From Ulva prolifera (Eukaryota; Chlorophyta; Ulvophyceae; Ulvales; Ulvaceae), in NCBI GenBank assembly GCA_023078555.1, contig CM041196.1, positions 8,815,985-8,879,984 on the forward strand: a stretch of 64,000 nucleotides of DNA, written 5' to 3'. Shown here one piece after another: positions 47,001-57,375 of the stretch. How positions within the stretch are numbered: the stretch's first letter is position 1; the number at the start of each line of letters is the position of its first letter. The notes under the pieces were generated by a model. That model was not told where the DNA came from. It worked only from the letters and a program-made list of their open reading frames with translations, and made no database searches. The translations under genes and the position numbers were made by a program.

Positions 47001-48484
47001 TCTCGATGAACACTATCGTTTGCTGCTTGTGCAGGTACAGAGGACTGTGGATGATGGAGGAATGGCTCACATTCACAGAGACGTTCTCCTTGTTCCTCCT
47101 CCACGACCTACCGTGGAAACGAGAGCATCTCGGGCTGAAGAAGGCTTTCGACGAGCAGTGGACACTGCTGCGGTCCTCGGTCCTTTATTTCATGAAGTGG
47201 CACGATGGTCAACACACCGAAGAGCGAATTCTGCAGGCACAGAAAGATCTGTTGGAGTATGGGAGAATTGTAGAGAAGGTCCGCACGCTCTAGTTGTACA
47301 TGCTTGGGCAAACAAGCAGCTGATGGAGCTGTGTATGCGTATTGCAGACTTGTTAAGCTTGTGTGACTGCCGTCTCTTAAGCACTTTGCCAACGTGTTCG
47401 AGTATGCAGGCCTATGGGGGCAGATTTTTGACGACATACAAGCTGCATCTTGCTGCCATGCACCTGGCAGACCAGGTTCGGGCTTGTGGGCCTGGTTACA
47501 TGTCGTCAGAGTTCTGGGTGGAACGCATGGTTCAACTCGTAAAGCGAATGGTGAAGTACCGAAGTGCCGCCTACCCTGAACTGTTGTTTGTGCACGATTG
47601 GCTACTGACCCTCGCTTGCCGCCGTGTGAAGCTGACTCCAGATGGGTGTCACTGTGTGTCACTGTCTGAAGCGCTGCGAGCCATCAAGGGACGTCGCCAG
47701 TGTTCCCGTGACAAGCCCCTCCCAGACCAGGCGCTGCTACTGGGAGCACCCAAGAAGGTAGATGCCGGAGAAAAGGGAGAGGTGCTGTGGAGCCCCACCT
47801 CAGCTTATGAAGGGATTGCCACTGCTCCTGTTTGAAGACACGACCCTCCTACGGGAAGGGTGGCCAGTGTTCAAAGACACTGATGCTGCTGAAAGAGAGG
47901 GCCTCATTCTGCATGAACTGGGGTTGGAAGGCCCTCTCGGTGCGGGCAAGGCTGGAGTTGAGGTGGAATTACAGAAGTTCAACCGGGCTGACCTACCAAT
48001 TGGGGATACCATGAGCAGTGTGCAGTGCAAAACGCAGACCAGGAAGAACAATCAGTGGTTCATGATCCGATATAGTGTAGCTTATGCAGACGGGCGAACC
48101 GAAATGAAGGTGTATGTGGGACAGTTTTTGTACTTTGTGCGGGCAACTTTCACGAGTAGTGTGTTGCCAGAGGGGGCTAATCGTCCGGGCTGCGCTCGCC
48201 AGCATCCAGCTGATTTGCGGTTGGGGGTGGCCAACCTGTACACAAGTGTGGACCAGCATGGTCCGGGACTTCGGCCTGCAGACCCGGGTATTTGCCGGCT
48301 GCACGAATTTGTGAAAGTTGACAAGTTGGACCCCTCCAAACCTGGCACCCGGTTTGAGGGGGTGTTTGTGCTAGATCTTAGGCCAGTCGACTCGCAGGCA
48401 GTACCGACACGCGAGAGAAATGACACAAGGCTCTTTTGTGTTTCTGCAAAACTGTCAAGTAGGTATGCCGGTGTAAAGCGATAG
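44090..48484 (+). CDS. Tnp2-type transposase B (CACTA/En-Spm-like), multi-exon, lightly damaged
   Basis: Domains in order: BED-like zinc exon from ATG 44090 (CKHC, then HATRHEC); acidic linker from 44673 (LEDLDEEDEDD); conserved LPPDNLYPASYHMVKAVL near 45080 and CDKCWTVFPPLDP near 45172; a 5-prime segment of the catalytic region (GDGVQIYTNKVYGTL near 45607, VQGPTEPGSYHDVM near 45735); the Tnp2 core at 45880-46092 (GDIPLMTKLTGGLNHTGPNA, CFACAMS) ending at a GTACGT donor; a helical stretch (YGIAHIFLLGILKDFW near 46740); a DUF4218-like part (YKLHLAAMHLADQVRACGP near 47450); and a carboxy-terminal domain at 47762-48484. Tnp2 transposases cut and paste CACTA-type elements. A frame slip near 45230 and a TAG near 45699 indicate damage or error. 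Confidence 0.7.
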
Positions 48485-48536
48485 GTACTGGGTGGCTGTT
48501 ATTTTGTGCCGAGAATCAGGTCCGGTTATGCTGCCA

Positions 48537-49615
48537 TTCGATGTGTGAAGCATCTGTGCATGAGTCTGGGGTCGTGCAGCAAGAGGGCTGCTCGGGAGAG
48601 ACTGCTACATTTGTGTATCGTGCCAGCATTTTGCCAAACACGCACACTCGTGCAGCAGTGCAATCCTGACAGGCCTGTCAAGGTATCATATTAATTCTTT
48701 CAAAACTATCAGGCCATTCAAACCCACTGTATTCCTAGCCAAGGTTCACGGCTCGATGCATTTGCAGACATCAGCTCTGGCAGCTTGTGTATGGACTCAA
48801 TAATGGTAGGCTGCAGCCTTCCCGGGAGAGCAGACATGAAATTTTTTTGGTGGCCCACAAACAGCCCATCCTTATACCTGTTCGATGTGTGATGCATCTG
48901 TGCTTGAGTCTGGGGTCGTGCAGCAAGAGGACTGCTCGGGAGAGCCTGCTACAGTTGTGGATCGTGCCAGCAGTTTGCCGAACACGCACACTCGTGCAGC
49001 AGTGCAATCCTGACTGGCCTGTCAAGGTATCGTATTAATTCTTTCAAAACTATCAGGCCATCCATACCCACTGTATTCCTAGCCAAGGTTCCGGCCTCGA
49101 TACATTTGCAGACATCAGCTCTGGCAGCTTGTGTATGGACTAAATAATGGTAGGCTGCAGCCTTCCCGGGAGAGCAGACATGAATTTTTTTCGGTGGCCC
49201 ACAAACAGCCCATTCTTATACCTGTTCGATGTGTGATGCATCTGTGCTTGAGTCTGGGGTCGTGCAGCAAGAGGACTGCTCGGGAGAGCCTGCTACAGTT
49301 GTGGATCGTGCCAGCAGTTCGCCAAACACGCACACTCGTGCAGCAGTGCAATCTTGACAGGCCTGTCAAGGTATCATATTAATTCTTTCAAAACTATCAG
49401 GCCATTCAAACCCACTGTATTCCTAGCCAAGGTTCACGGCTCGATGCATTTGCAGACATCAGCTTTGGCAGCTTGTGTATGGACTCAATAATGGTAGGCT
49501 GCAGCCTTCCCGGGAGAGCAGACATGAAATTTTTTTGGTGGCCCACAAACAGCCCATCCTTATACCTGTTCGATGTGTGATGCATCTGTGCTTGAGTCTG
49601 GGGTCGTGCAGCAAG
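48537..49615. repeat. 344-bp tandem array, about 3.1 units, directly 3-prime of transposase B
   Basis: Units recur every 344 bp (for example GTGTATGGACT at 48787, 49131 and 49475), with the fourth unit partial. Each full unit carries a palindrome around GACAGGCCTGTC, perfect over 18 bp in one unit, and the segment TCTTTCAAAACTATCAGGCC. Units differ by a few percent. It begins 53 bp after the stop codon of B. Arrays with palindromes at subterminal positions are known binding regions of accessory proteins in CACTA elements; applying that here is inference. ORFs seen in each unit on both strands follow from the repeat. Confidence 0.9.
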
Positions 49616-50061
49616 CGTGCGAGTGACGTTTGTGCAACACGTCTGCCACCGAGTGCTACGTGCAGCAGTGACACCTAATGAACGACACACGTGTAATCTG
49701 CGATATGTGTGTAGCTATTTGAAGTATAACTGTTGGTTGAGTGAATCAGTTATTGGTGTACCCCGTGCCAGGCCGCGTAGGAGGTATCGGGCTCTGTACA
49801 GGCATGTGATGTGTAGCTACTCTCGTCGACCAATGCTACACGACGTAGGCTACCTTCAGGACACTCAAAAGAGGCAGTAAGACAATCACCTTAAAATCGT
49901 ACCAGACGCGCGTTTATTCCAGATGAAGCCTGATTTGACGCCGACTTGACATATTCCATAGGCTGATCAATAGCTACCGTCCCGGGGACTTTACTACATA
50001 CACATCAATGCGCTCTTTTCCGTAAGCACCGTCCAAACGGTACAAAAATAAGTACAATGTT
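49616..50061. other. No gene recognised
   Basis: Spacer between the 344-bp array and the next ORF. It probably contains the right end of element B, but I could not find a terminal repeat matching a left end. Confidence 0.4.
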
Positions 50062-50840
50062 GTGCGATTGATACAAGAGGCCCCCATTCGGGTAGACGAG
50101 TCCGGGGAACAGTATGTATTCCCAGAATGGACGGGCAGAGACACAGCTATGGAGGAACCAGTACGGCTGGGGACCCATCAGGGCCGAGCATGGTGGGGCG
50201 TGTACTACGTCCAGGAAGATATTGATGTGGACGAGTGCGAGGCTGAAGGGCGCAAAGACGGGTGGCCGAATGTGGTCATGACCCCGTCGGTTGCGGACAC
50301 CGTACAATACGCCATCCAGCACCTTGCCCGCAATGGGCGACCCACCCCGCACATATTCGAGGCCATGGCAGATACGACATGCAATCTGTTCCGGGACCTC
50401 CGTGGGTGGGCACGTGAAGAGATTGCGGAGAACGTTGCTGCCTGCAATCAGTGGGTCTTGCGGATCACGGATGTGATCCGCAGGTTCCTGCCGTTCTTGA
50501 CAGGGCGTATGACTGGCGCCTACGTGGGCGTAGACGCCAGTCAATTCCAATTCCACGTTCTCCGGAACCGCCACCACTTGCGGCGACAGGAAGGGGGAAT
50601 CGGTGCTTCGCGGCAACATGACTCGAGTGCAGTACCCGAGCACGACCCACCTTATGAATTCCTGTGCCGCGTGCTGGTGAAGCATCCACGATGGATGTTT
50701 GAAGATACTGCCACGATGTGCACATTTTTTGTGAGAGGCACTCCGCGCATTTGAGGACAAGGATGAGAACGGAGCATTCACCTTGAGGTGGCTGCTTAAG
50801 AACACAACCTATCAACCCGATGGGTGTGCTTCACCGTCCT
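50062..50840 (+). CDS. Unknown protein, probable exon
   Basis: I do not recognise the family. A 230-codon frame is open from 50062 with the first in-frame ATG at 50149. Composition is protein-like: Trp and acidic residues early (GRAWWGVYYVQEDIDVDE), then a helical stretch (EAMADTTCNLFRDLRGWARE and VLRITDVIRRFLPFL). After the stop at 50752 a second frame is open to about 50830 (EDKDENGAFTLRWLLKN). A GTGAGA donor-like site precedes it, so a short intron or a frameshift may separate the two. A 30-bp hairpin lies inside at 50512-50541. An antisense 266-codon ORF over the same span is judged a shadow. Confidence 0.45.
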
Positions 50841-50902
50841 GCTCATTCTGATTGTTGTGGCATGGCCAAATCCACACAGGTCTATAACGCTGAGGTGATC
50901 GC

Positions 50903-51187
50903 ATGATGGTGTTGCTTATGGGCTGCTCGTGGGGCCAGCACTTGGAAAACGGGGAGCTGCCAAGCGAAGGGGGTTTACTCTGGCCGGACAGCGAACTCAG
51001 TCGCTGCCCTGTGCTGCCTCCTCCAGAAGATGACGTAGAGCCTGGATTGTATCACTTCTTTAACAATCTAGTACGGACGCCAGGCCTTGACGACTATGGG
51101 GGCCAGACCCACCCACAGATGTTTGCTAGGAAACGAATACCGGAGCAGGCCACATGCCAGGCCCACTCTCGCAGTCGTAGCCGTTGA
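50903..51187 (+). CDS. Unknown short ORF, possible next exon
   Basis: About 94 codons, opening at ATG 50903 (MMVLLMGCSWGQHLENGELP). It contains a Pro/Asp-rich segment (VLPPPEDDVEPGLYHFFNNL) and ends in an Arg/Ser tail. It lies 60 bp after the preceding gene on the same strand and may belong to it. No family is recognised. Confidence 0.35.
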   Translation: MMVLLMGCSWGQHLENGELPSEGGLLWPDSELSRCPVLPPPEDDVEPGLYHFFNNLVRTPGLDDYGGQTHPQMFARKRIPEQATCQAHSRSRSR

Positions 51188-52970
51188 TCGAATGTGATAT
51201 GCAGGACATTGTAATAAGTCTGCCTTGTGCTTTGGCGGACCGTGCTTGACAGTATTTGTTTTTGGTAGTGTACTGGAATCGCGGCCAACGGTCATCCGAA
51301 TAGAATATGGCCACCTCTTGGTACTCACGGTCCATTATGCATGACTGATGGATTCGCATGTTCTGTATATGGACTCAATCGCGGCCAACGCTCTTTAACC
51401 ATACTGCCACAGTCAGTGCCAATTGCAGACATCCGAGGCGAGTTCCAAGTAGCATTCAGATAGGTAAACATCAAACGCATTCAAACAGTCGGGAAAACCA
51501 TGAATGCACCTGAGCACTGCACGGCCAGTACATGTGGTGCCTGTTTGCGGCCAGATTGTGCCTGGAAGTGACGTTATAACAGTGTATACACTGTTAGATA
51601 GTGGCCAATCACCACAGTCCTTCACTTGTGCAACTACTGTTGCATAGCATGATCGAATCCATATAACTACACCAACGTCATCTGTGGCACAGCAAGGATG
51701 GTCCCTGTCCTTGGTGTCTACAGTCACGATGCCTGCAAGTATGAAGCATTTAAGCGTGCCAGATGAAGAAGCGTCCAGCTGAGGGCACTGCAGATACTAT
51801 TGCAGGTACCGCAGGGATTACCGCTGTACCTACTACAGCTGGTAGTAAAGCAAATACTGCATTCCATACCGCGGTAGAGACCCCCCAGCAACAGATACGA
51901 TCCAGGCCCTCGGGCACAGCGCAGCTCGGAACAGGATATAACAGGTTATGATACTGTCTCAGAAGTACGTTTGTCATATCAGCGACGCTGCGCTAATCGT
52001 CGTTTGCACCCAGAACAAGGAGGGATACGCACCGATGTCCACAGCTGCGAGGATTGGGGCTCTGTACCACATCGGCGCAGAACATGCATGTACTTAAGCT
52101 ACATTAGACTTGACATGATGAGAACTGGCATTCGCGAGAGTACGCCACCTTGAGCTAGCAACGAGTGCAACGACAGGTGTGGCGCCAGGCACGAAGTGTA
52201 GATGAGATGTGCATCCAACATGTACACGCCGAAGGAGTGTGGATGCGCGTTCCATTGGAGCTCGGCTGATAGTGGCTATAGAGGCACAATGCGCACGACG
52301 AGCGCACTCAGCTCAGCAAATGATAGGCTGTGCATAGGAGCGTGAAAGCGCGTTCGCGGCATGTGCATTTCGCAGGATGAGGTGCGCTGCAGGTGAGCAC
52401 CACCACAACACTCCGCGAACACATCTCACGTACACTTCTGGCACGCATTTCACGCAATTACGGGATGTGTTTGAAGAGTGCGTGAACAGTGCGCGAATGT
52501 GCCGACAAGCAAAACGTGTGTCGCGAGTGTACACTCTGACATGCCTACCATCCTTGTAGTGTAACGACATGATCGAGCGGTGGATCGGAATTGCCTTTGA
52601 GGCACTCCGAGCTGCGCTGCTTGCGAGCGGCCTTCCTCTGCTCCTGTGGATAGAATGCCTCGCCAGTGTTGTCCATGGTCACAATCTCACGCCGTGCTCG
52701 GCGCTGTACCATGATAAACTGGCGAGAATTATGAGTTCCCATAAATCCTAGCAAGCTGCCAATACATCTGCGCGCACGAAGAAGGCCGAACGCGATAAGT
52801 TGAGGGGAAAAAACGCAAGTGGCAGTTGCTTGACAGAGTAAGCTGAAATTTTGGTGAGGTCTTGTGACACTGATATCATTCCTTATATGTCCTTTTTCAG
52901 GGACACCGTTGAGGTGTTCAGAGATCTGATCTAGCAGCAGCGTCCGTGGCGGGTTGAGATGTATGCATAC
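51188..52970. other. No gene recognised
   Basis: ORFs are short and unsupported. A Thr/Ala-rich simple-sequence stretch lies at about 51785-51860 (imperfect repeats of the type ACTGCAGATACTATTGCAGG). The phrase ATCGCGGCCAACG occurs twice (near 51279 and 51378). A 264-codon minus-strand frame at 52545-53339 overlaps the better plus-strand ORF that follows. Confidence 0.4.
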
Positions 52971-52974
52971 CCTT

Positions 52975-53573
52975 AGGATGACAAGCTGCGGAAACTTTCC
53001 GCGCGGGGTATTGTTGCATATTGGGTAGGTGCTGGGCTGGGCCCAAGCATGCAGCGTGTGTACACCCAGGAAGTTCCTGGGGATAGGGTTGTGGTGGTGC
53101 GACAAATCATGTGCGCCACGGAACAGATGATCCGCCACGTACGCAAGTACGATGCGTTCGCTGTGGTGGACAAGTGGGAAGCTGCGGAGTTTGCGAACTC
53201 CTACACAGTCGTCTTCGAGAAGGATGATAAGGGTGTACGCGTGACTGACATCGATGTCCCCCCATTCATGGATGATGCCATGTATGACGGGGGAGTGTTG
53301 CGCCGTCTGCGTGACCAGCTGCACACCCCCCCGGGTCATGGTAGGGTGCCTGTCATGGATATGACTTTCAGGCAGGACGCCCTGCGTGACCCCGAGGTGT
53401 TCTCATCACGTTTCAGGGGCGGCTCCTCTGTGGAGGTGATCCGGCGTGACCCTGCTCGAGCCACACCAGGGGTGGCCAGGCATGCCATTCATCGCACGCG
53501 TGCGATCTCCCGGGCTGCCGCGCACCCTGGAATCCCTGTTCCACTCCATACAAGGCGAAGTCCATCACCTTGA
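52975..53573 (+). CDS. Unknown protein, probable exon
   Basis: I do not recognise the family. The plus-strand frame is open upstream of the ATG at 53049 to about 52975, so an exon that continues upstream is likely. The product has alternating hydrophobic and charged residues (GDRVVVVRQIMCATEQMIRH, AAEFANSYTVVFEKDDKGVR), an acidic FMDDAMYDGG stretch and a basic, Ala/Pro-rich end. The phrase FEKDDKGV resembles FEDKDENGA in the gene at 50.8 kb, so the two ORF clusters may be related. The terminal part overlaps an Asp-rich frame ending at 53869. Confidence 0.4.
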
Positions 53574-53825
53574 GGCCCGGCCCGCACGCACAGTGGAGTA
53601 CGTCGCAACGCGGCTCTCCACGATCCTGGTGTACAAGCTGCCTTCATCGTCCCCTTGACCCCTTGACGTCCAGCTCTTCCAGCTCCGGCATGGACGATGA
53701 TGACGGTCCGGGCATCTATGATGATGACGATAAAGAAAATATGGACTACACCATCAGCGATGATGAAGCGGCTGCGGCCCGTCAAAATCGCGAGGCTCAG
53801 CGGTCCGCTCTGGGAGTAATTCGGT

Positions 53826-53861
53826 CCCGGCTGTCACAATGCATGAGCCTGCGGGCAGCAG
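53826..53861 (+). pseudogene. Last codons of a copia polyprotein before an LTR
   Basis: The frame ending at 53869 closes with LSQCMSLRAAAW, matching VSQCMILRAALW, the last residues of the copia RNase H frame at 59845-59384. It directly precedes an LTR, as expected for the 3-prime end of a copia element whose remainder is lost or replaced. Confidence 0.55.
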
Positions 53862-54160
53862 CGTGGTGACAGGTGCACCCATGCACGGGCGATCCGCGGA
53901 TCCAGTGTAGGGGTAAGCCGCCAGCCAGGATTGACTCGATGTAGTGTGGGAGATCCTGCGAGTGTTTCCCGCCGTAACCTTGAGTGTTCAGTGTCCATAT
54001 AAGGATGTGCACACTGAGATCTGTAACCATTCTCTTCACTGTTTCGCGGTACTAGTTGTATCTTGTCTCCCCTCAGCATCGCTCCGGTTCTACCTCTGTG
54101 CGCAGCATGTATGAGATGCTGGCATCATGACTTGACCTAAGACTGCGTGTCTGACCTGAC
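53862..54160 (+). mobile_element. Copia LTR 1 (3-prime LTR remnant)
   Basis: This about 299-bp stretch starts TGGTGACAGGTGCACCC and ends near CTGACCTGAC. It shares landmarks with two other copies in the window: CATGCACG, AAGCCGCC, GGGAGATCCTGCG, CCCGCCGT, TCTGTAACC, CGGTACTAG, GGTTCTACCT and GACCTGAC. It is linked upstream to the copia stop-codon region. Confidence 0.75.
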
Positions 54161-54283
54161 GAAGGATAGCCTTTCTGACACCGGCCTCAGCATCAAACGC
54201 GAGAGCAGTTGCTCAGCCCTTGCGAGGGGTTGCGGGGCTGAGGCCCTCTTGGGAGGATGAGCCAGACGAGGTGGAGTCAGCAT

Positions 54284-54579
54284 TGTGGTGACAGGTGCAC
54301 CCATGCACGATCGATCTGCGGATTGCAGTGTAGGGGTAAGCCGCCAGCGGGATTGTCCCGGAGTAGTGGGGGAGATCCTGCGAGGATTTCCCGCCGTAAT
54401 CTTCACCTGTAGGTGTGCATATATGGATGTATACACAATGATCTGTAACCTTTCTATCTACTGTTTCACAGTACTAGCACTCTCCTTTAGCATCTCTCGG
54501 TTCTACCTCTATGCGCAGCAGGTACAAGATGCTGGCTGTTTTGACCTGACCTACACGATGACTGCGTGTCTGACCTGCA
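54284..54579 (+). mobile_element. Copia LTR 2 (probable solo LTR)
   Basis: About 296 bp from TGTGGTGACAGGTGCACCCA to CTGACCTGCA, starting with TG and ending with CA as LTRs do. It is 120 bp downstream of LTR 1 in the same orientation. No coding part lies between them, so the pair is not one element; at least one is a solo LTR. Divergence from LTR 1 is large (about a fifth of positions by eye). Confidence 0.75.
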
Positions 54580-55688
54580 CAAATGTAGCGTTTCTGAAAA
54601 CCTCCTCTTCCATTAGGATTCCTTGCAGGACGAGGGCCGACCTACTCACAGTCGCCAGGGGGTGGGTCATGCACGTCGGGTGGCCTTCCACCGAGAACTG
54701 GGCCTAAAGGTGAGATGCACTGCTGATGAGGCTCGCTTGAGGGTACGTGACCCTTCGGAGGTTTCAACAGATGCAATCCTGCGTTGGAGACATGTTCAGC
54801 TGCGCACAACAGTATACACAGGGGACGAAAGACAACATGTGGTGCCTCCTTAGGTACCTCCTTGGGGGGGACGGGGCCGACGGTGGCGGGACAGTGACAT
54901 ATTACGTCGGGTAACTGCAGCATTTGATGAGGGAGATTCTGCAGCCTCGGGACGGGGTCCTTTGCGTGTCATGTGTTGACAAGCCAAACCCGTTACACCT
55001 GGGGGCTGCTGATCTGTATAAATGCACCCAGCCAGCCACACCGGGAGCCTGCGCCCCAGATCCAGTGTTGCAAACATCGGTATACGTGCATACGTCGGTA
55101 AGTTCGTAATAGACTTGGATGCGGTAGACTTGGTGTGCCCTGCCAATTAGTTCCCGTGTGGAGGGGTACACAATGTGTGCAGTATTGGGCCACTGCGAAC
55201 AAGGCTTCTGGCCGCATAGTGTAAAGCACCAGTGGCTTCGTCTGCCCTCCCATATATACTAACGTTGCACTTTCCGTATATGGCAGCAGGTCACATGATG
55301 TCACAGAGTCTCCGCCACTGAATGTCCACCGGTGCATTCTCTTCGGCAGCCATCAGTCTGTCGCCACGGTGTGCGCGTGTAGCCACATTCGCGCCTGCTT
55401 CGAGCGTCGGCGTTACCTTTGAGTGCATGCACTAGGCCTTGCGGATCGAGTGAATGTATGTGCAGAGTGAAATGTAATTTATGGTGGAAGACCGCGACGC
55501 GATACCGAGGGAAGAACATTACCGTGGTGCAAAGAGTCCCAAGACGGTGTGGCAGTATGATAACGGACGGGCACCTAAGGACATTGCTTGCGACTTTACG
55601 TAGCCAAAAATCGTGCCAAAACTCATCTTTATTTCGATTCTTGGAAACCGCCGCAAAGGGGAACTAGACGCCCGGACAACCGATCCCA
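54580..55688. other. No gene recognised; possible exon fragments
   Basis: A plus-strand frame near 54630-54853 has protein-like composition (HARRVAFHRELGLKVRCTAD) but no start, family or splice partner that I can defend. The rest has only short overlapping frames. Confidence 0.3.
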
Positions 55689-56187
55689 GTGCTCACGGTC
55701 TGTACCAGGAATCCAGGGTTCCCGCCCGACTTCATGGGCAACTCCCACCTACTGACGACGGTTGATATCATTATAGTGGGCTTTGTACTCAATTCCGGGG
55801 GGGAAGGGCTGGAGGTGTACCTGGACTCGATTCGGGCGATGAAAGAACGCGTACATGCAGTCCACACCGCAAACCACGCAGCGGATGTACAGAAGAAGAT
55901 GAAGTCTCTCTAGCACGACCTCTGGCTAATCGCGCTCAAGTGCGCGGTCCGTACAGAGGCCCCGTGCGGGCCCGAGGAGATCGGCATGTATAGATCTCGC
56001 CAGGTCGGCGTGGGAGTGGTAGAAGATGCTGGCGGCCAGCTCGACCGTGTGCATCGCACAAGCGGGACCGAGGCGATCCGCAAGTAGGTAGAGCAGGAGA
56101 CCAAGGCACCACGGAATCCTAATCCCACGTGGCCAGTACCTGAGGTTCAGGTGGCTCCTTTGCAAGCGCCCATGATGGCCTTACAGC
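55689..56187 (+). pseudogene. Unknown ORF with two in-frame TAG codons
   Basis: One frame runs from 55689 to the G run with only two interruptions, TAG at 55911-55913 and TAG near 56086. All three parts look protein-like: hydrophobic plus charged (TTVDIIIVGFVLNSGGEGLE), acidic/basic helical (YRSRQVGVGVVEDAGGQLDR), and Pro-rich near the end. No family is recognised. Most likely a decayed gene cut by the homopolymer. Confidence 0.35.

Positions 56188-56189
<2 letters not shown>

Positions 56190-56221
<32 letters not shown>
56190..56221. repeat. 32-G homopolymer
   Basis: Thirty-two consecutive G, a strong quadruplex former and a sequencing hazard. It sits between the TAG-interrupted ORF and Pro-rich low-complexity DNA. 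Confidence 0.9.
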
Positions 56222-57350
56222 CTACCGACGACCCCGCTCCGGTGCCGCAAAAGCCCCAGGACCGGGTGTGGGTACTGCTTCGCCCCGGGCAGATTCCAAC
56301 GGCCACAGCGCAATCAGGTGCGCGGGAAGGCGGGGGCGTGGCTGATATGTGTGGCAGTTGCAAAGGGATGTGGTGGCGCGAGGGACAGGGGCACAGGGTA
56401 CGGGGCGCGGACTTGGTGGTCGCAATCTCCAACAGCCCGCGCGGGTGCGTAGGGCGGCACGGGGTGGCAGCCGGAGGGGTGCTACAGCCGGTGCGCAGAT
56501 CCCGTGATCCCCCGCCACCTGGGGTGCCATTGGCCAAAGGGCCTTCCCCTTTGGCGGTGCACCCAGAGCCGCCTGTGCCAAATGGCCCTGTGAGGTCTGC
56601 TTCTCCTCCCTCGAGGACCACCGGCTGTCCGCCGCCACCGCTTCAAAGGATGGCTGCTATAGCTGCCGCAACCCCACTGCCGACCGCTCAGGCGCACCCG
56701 GAGGGTCCCACCGCTGAATCCCCCGCCCGGGAGGGCCCATTGCGGACCCCCCCGATGAAGGTGACCTCAAGGTAAGGTCCGACACCCATGAATCCGGTAC
56801 CACCTGCCGCCAATGACGTCTCCGGCGCACCCCCCGCCTCGCCGCATATACTGGCTTGGGTACCGGGGCATACCCCAGCCGCCCCCTTGCGGCTGGGTTC
56901 AGCGCGGCCACCCCCACCCCCGTCGACACTGTCCCCGCGGCGCGGACCTCTGCCATGCCGACGTCTGCGGCACCCACAAAGGAGGGGCCCATCTTACCCG
57001 CCCCCAACCCTGCCGCGGCCGTCCCGGAAACTTCCGCCACCTGGAAGGGTAATCGGATGCTCTACTACTGGCACACCCTCCGGTTGACCCACCGGCGTGG
57101 GTGACGAACATCCCTGCAAAGCCTCCGGGCACACTGAAATAGCAGTGATCGCCGGTATCCTAGGGGGCTGGTAACACAGCCCCCAAAGGGTCGCACGAGG
57201 CAGAACCTCTAACAGAGATTTCCTCCGATGATGACCAGCCAGTGCCCTCATCACAGGCGGGGGGTGTCACGGTGCAGCTGGGACATTTTGGGGAAGTCTG
57301 GGTGTTCGTTGATGTGGGGTTGCAAAGCCTCGCGAGAGGCTGGCCCATTG
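56222..57350. other. G/C-rich, Pro-rich low-complexity region; coding state unclear
   Basis: Long frames are open on both strands because the sequence is rich in C and G. The plus frame at 56856-57104 is Pro/Ala/Thr-rich and ends with more ordinary residues (ATWKGNRMLYYWHTLRLTH), which is suggestive of a disordered gag-like or linker region, but nothing identifies it. Confidence 0.3.
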
Positions 57351-57375
57351 CGTGGCTAGAGGCTCCAAACATAGA

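Noticed and set aside
48771..49369. Repeated 84-codon ORFs on both strands in the 344-bp array
   Set aside because: They recur once per unit on both strands and follow from the tandem repeat; no motif or start context.
50005..50805. 266-codon minus-strand ORF opposite the 50-kb gene
   Set aside because: The plus strand has better composition (acidic and Trp residues, helical blocks). The minus frame is Pro/Ser/His/Cys-rich, typical of an antisense shadow.
52545..53339. 264-codon minus-strand ORF
   Set aside because: It overlaps the plus-strand ORF starting at 53049, which has more protein-like composition; no motif is seen in the minus frame.
56188..57104. Pro-rich protein of 195 plus 99 residues
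   Set aside because: Frames are open on both strands because of high G/C content. The first begins inside the G run, and no domain is visible, so only the low-complexity region is recorded.
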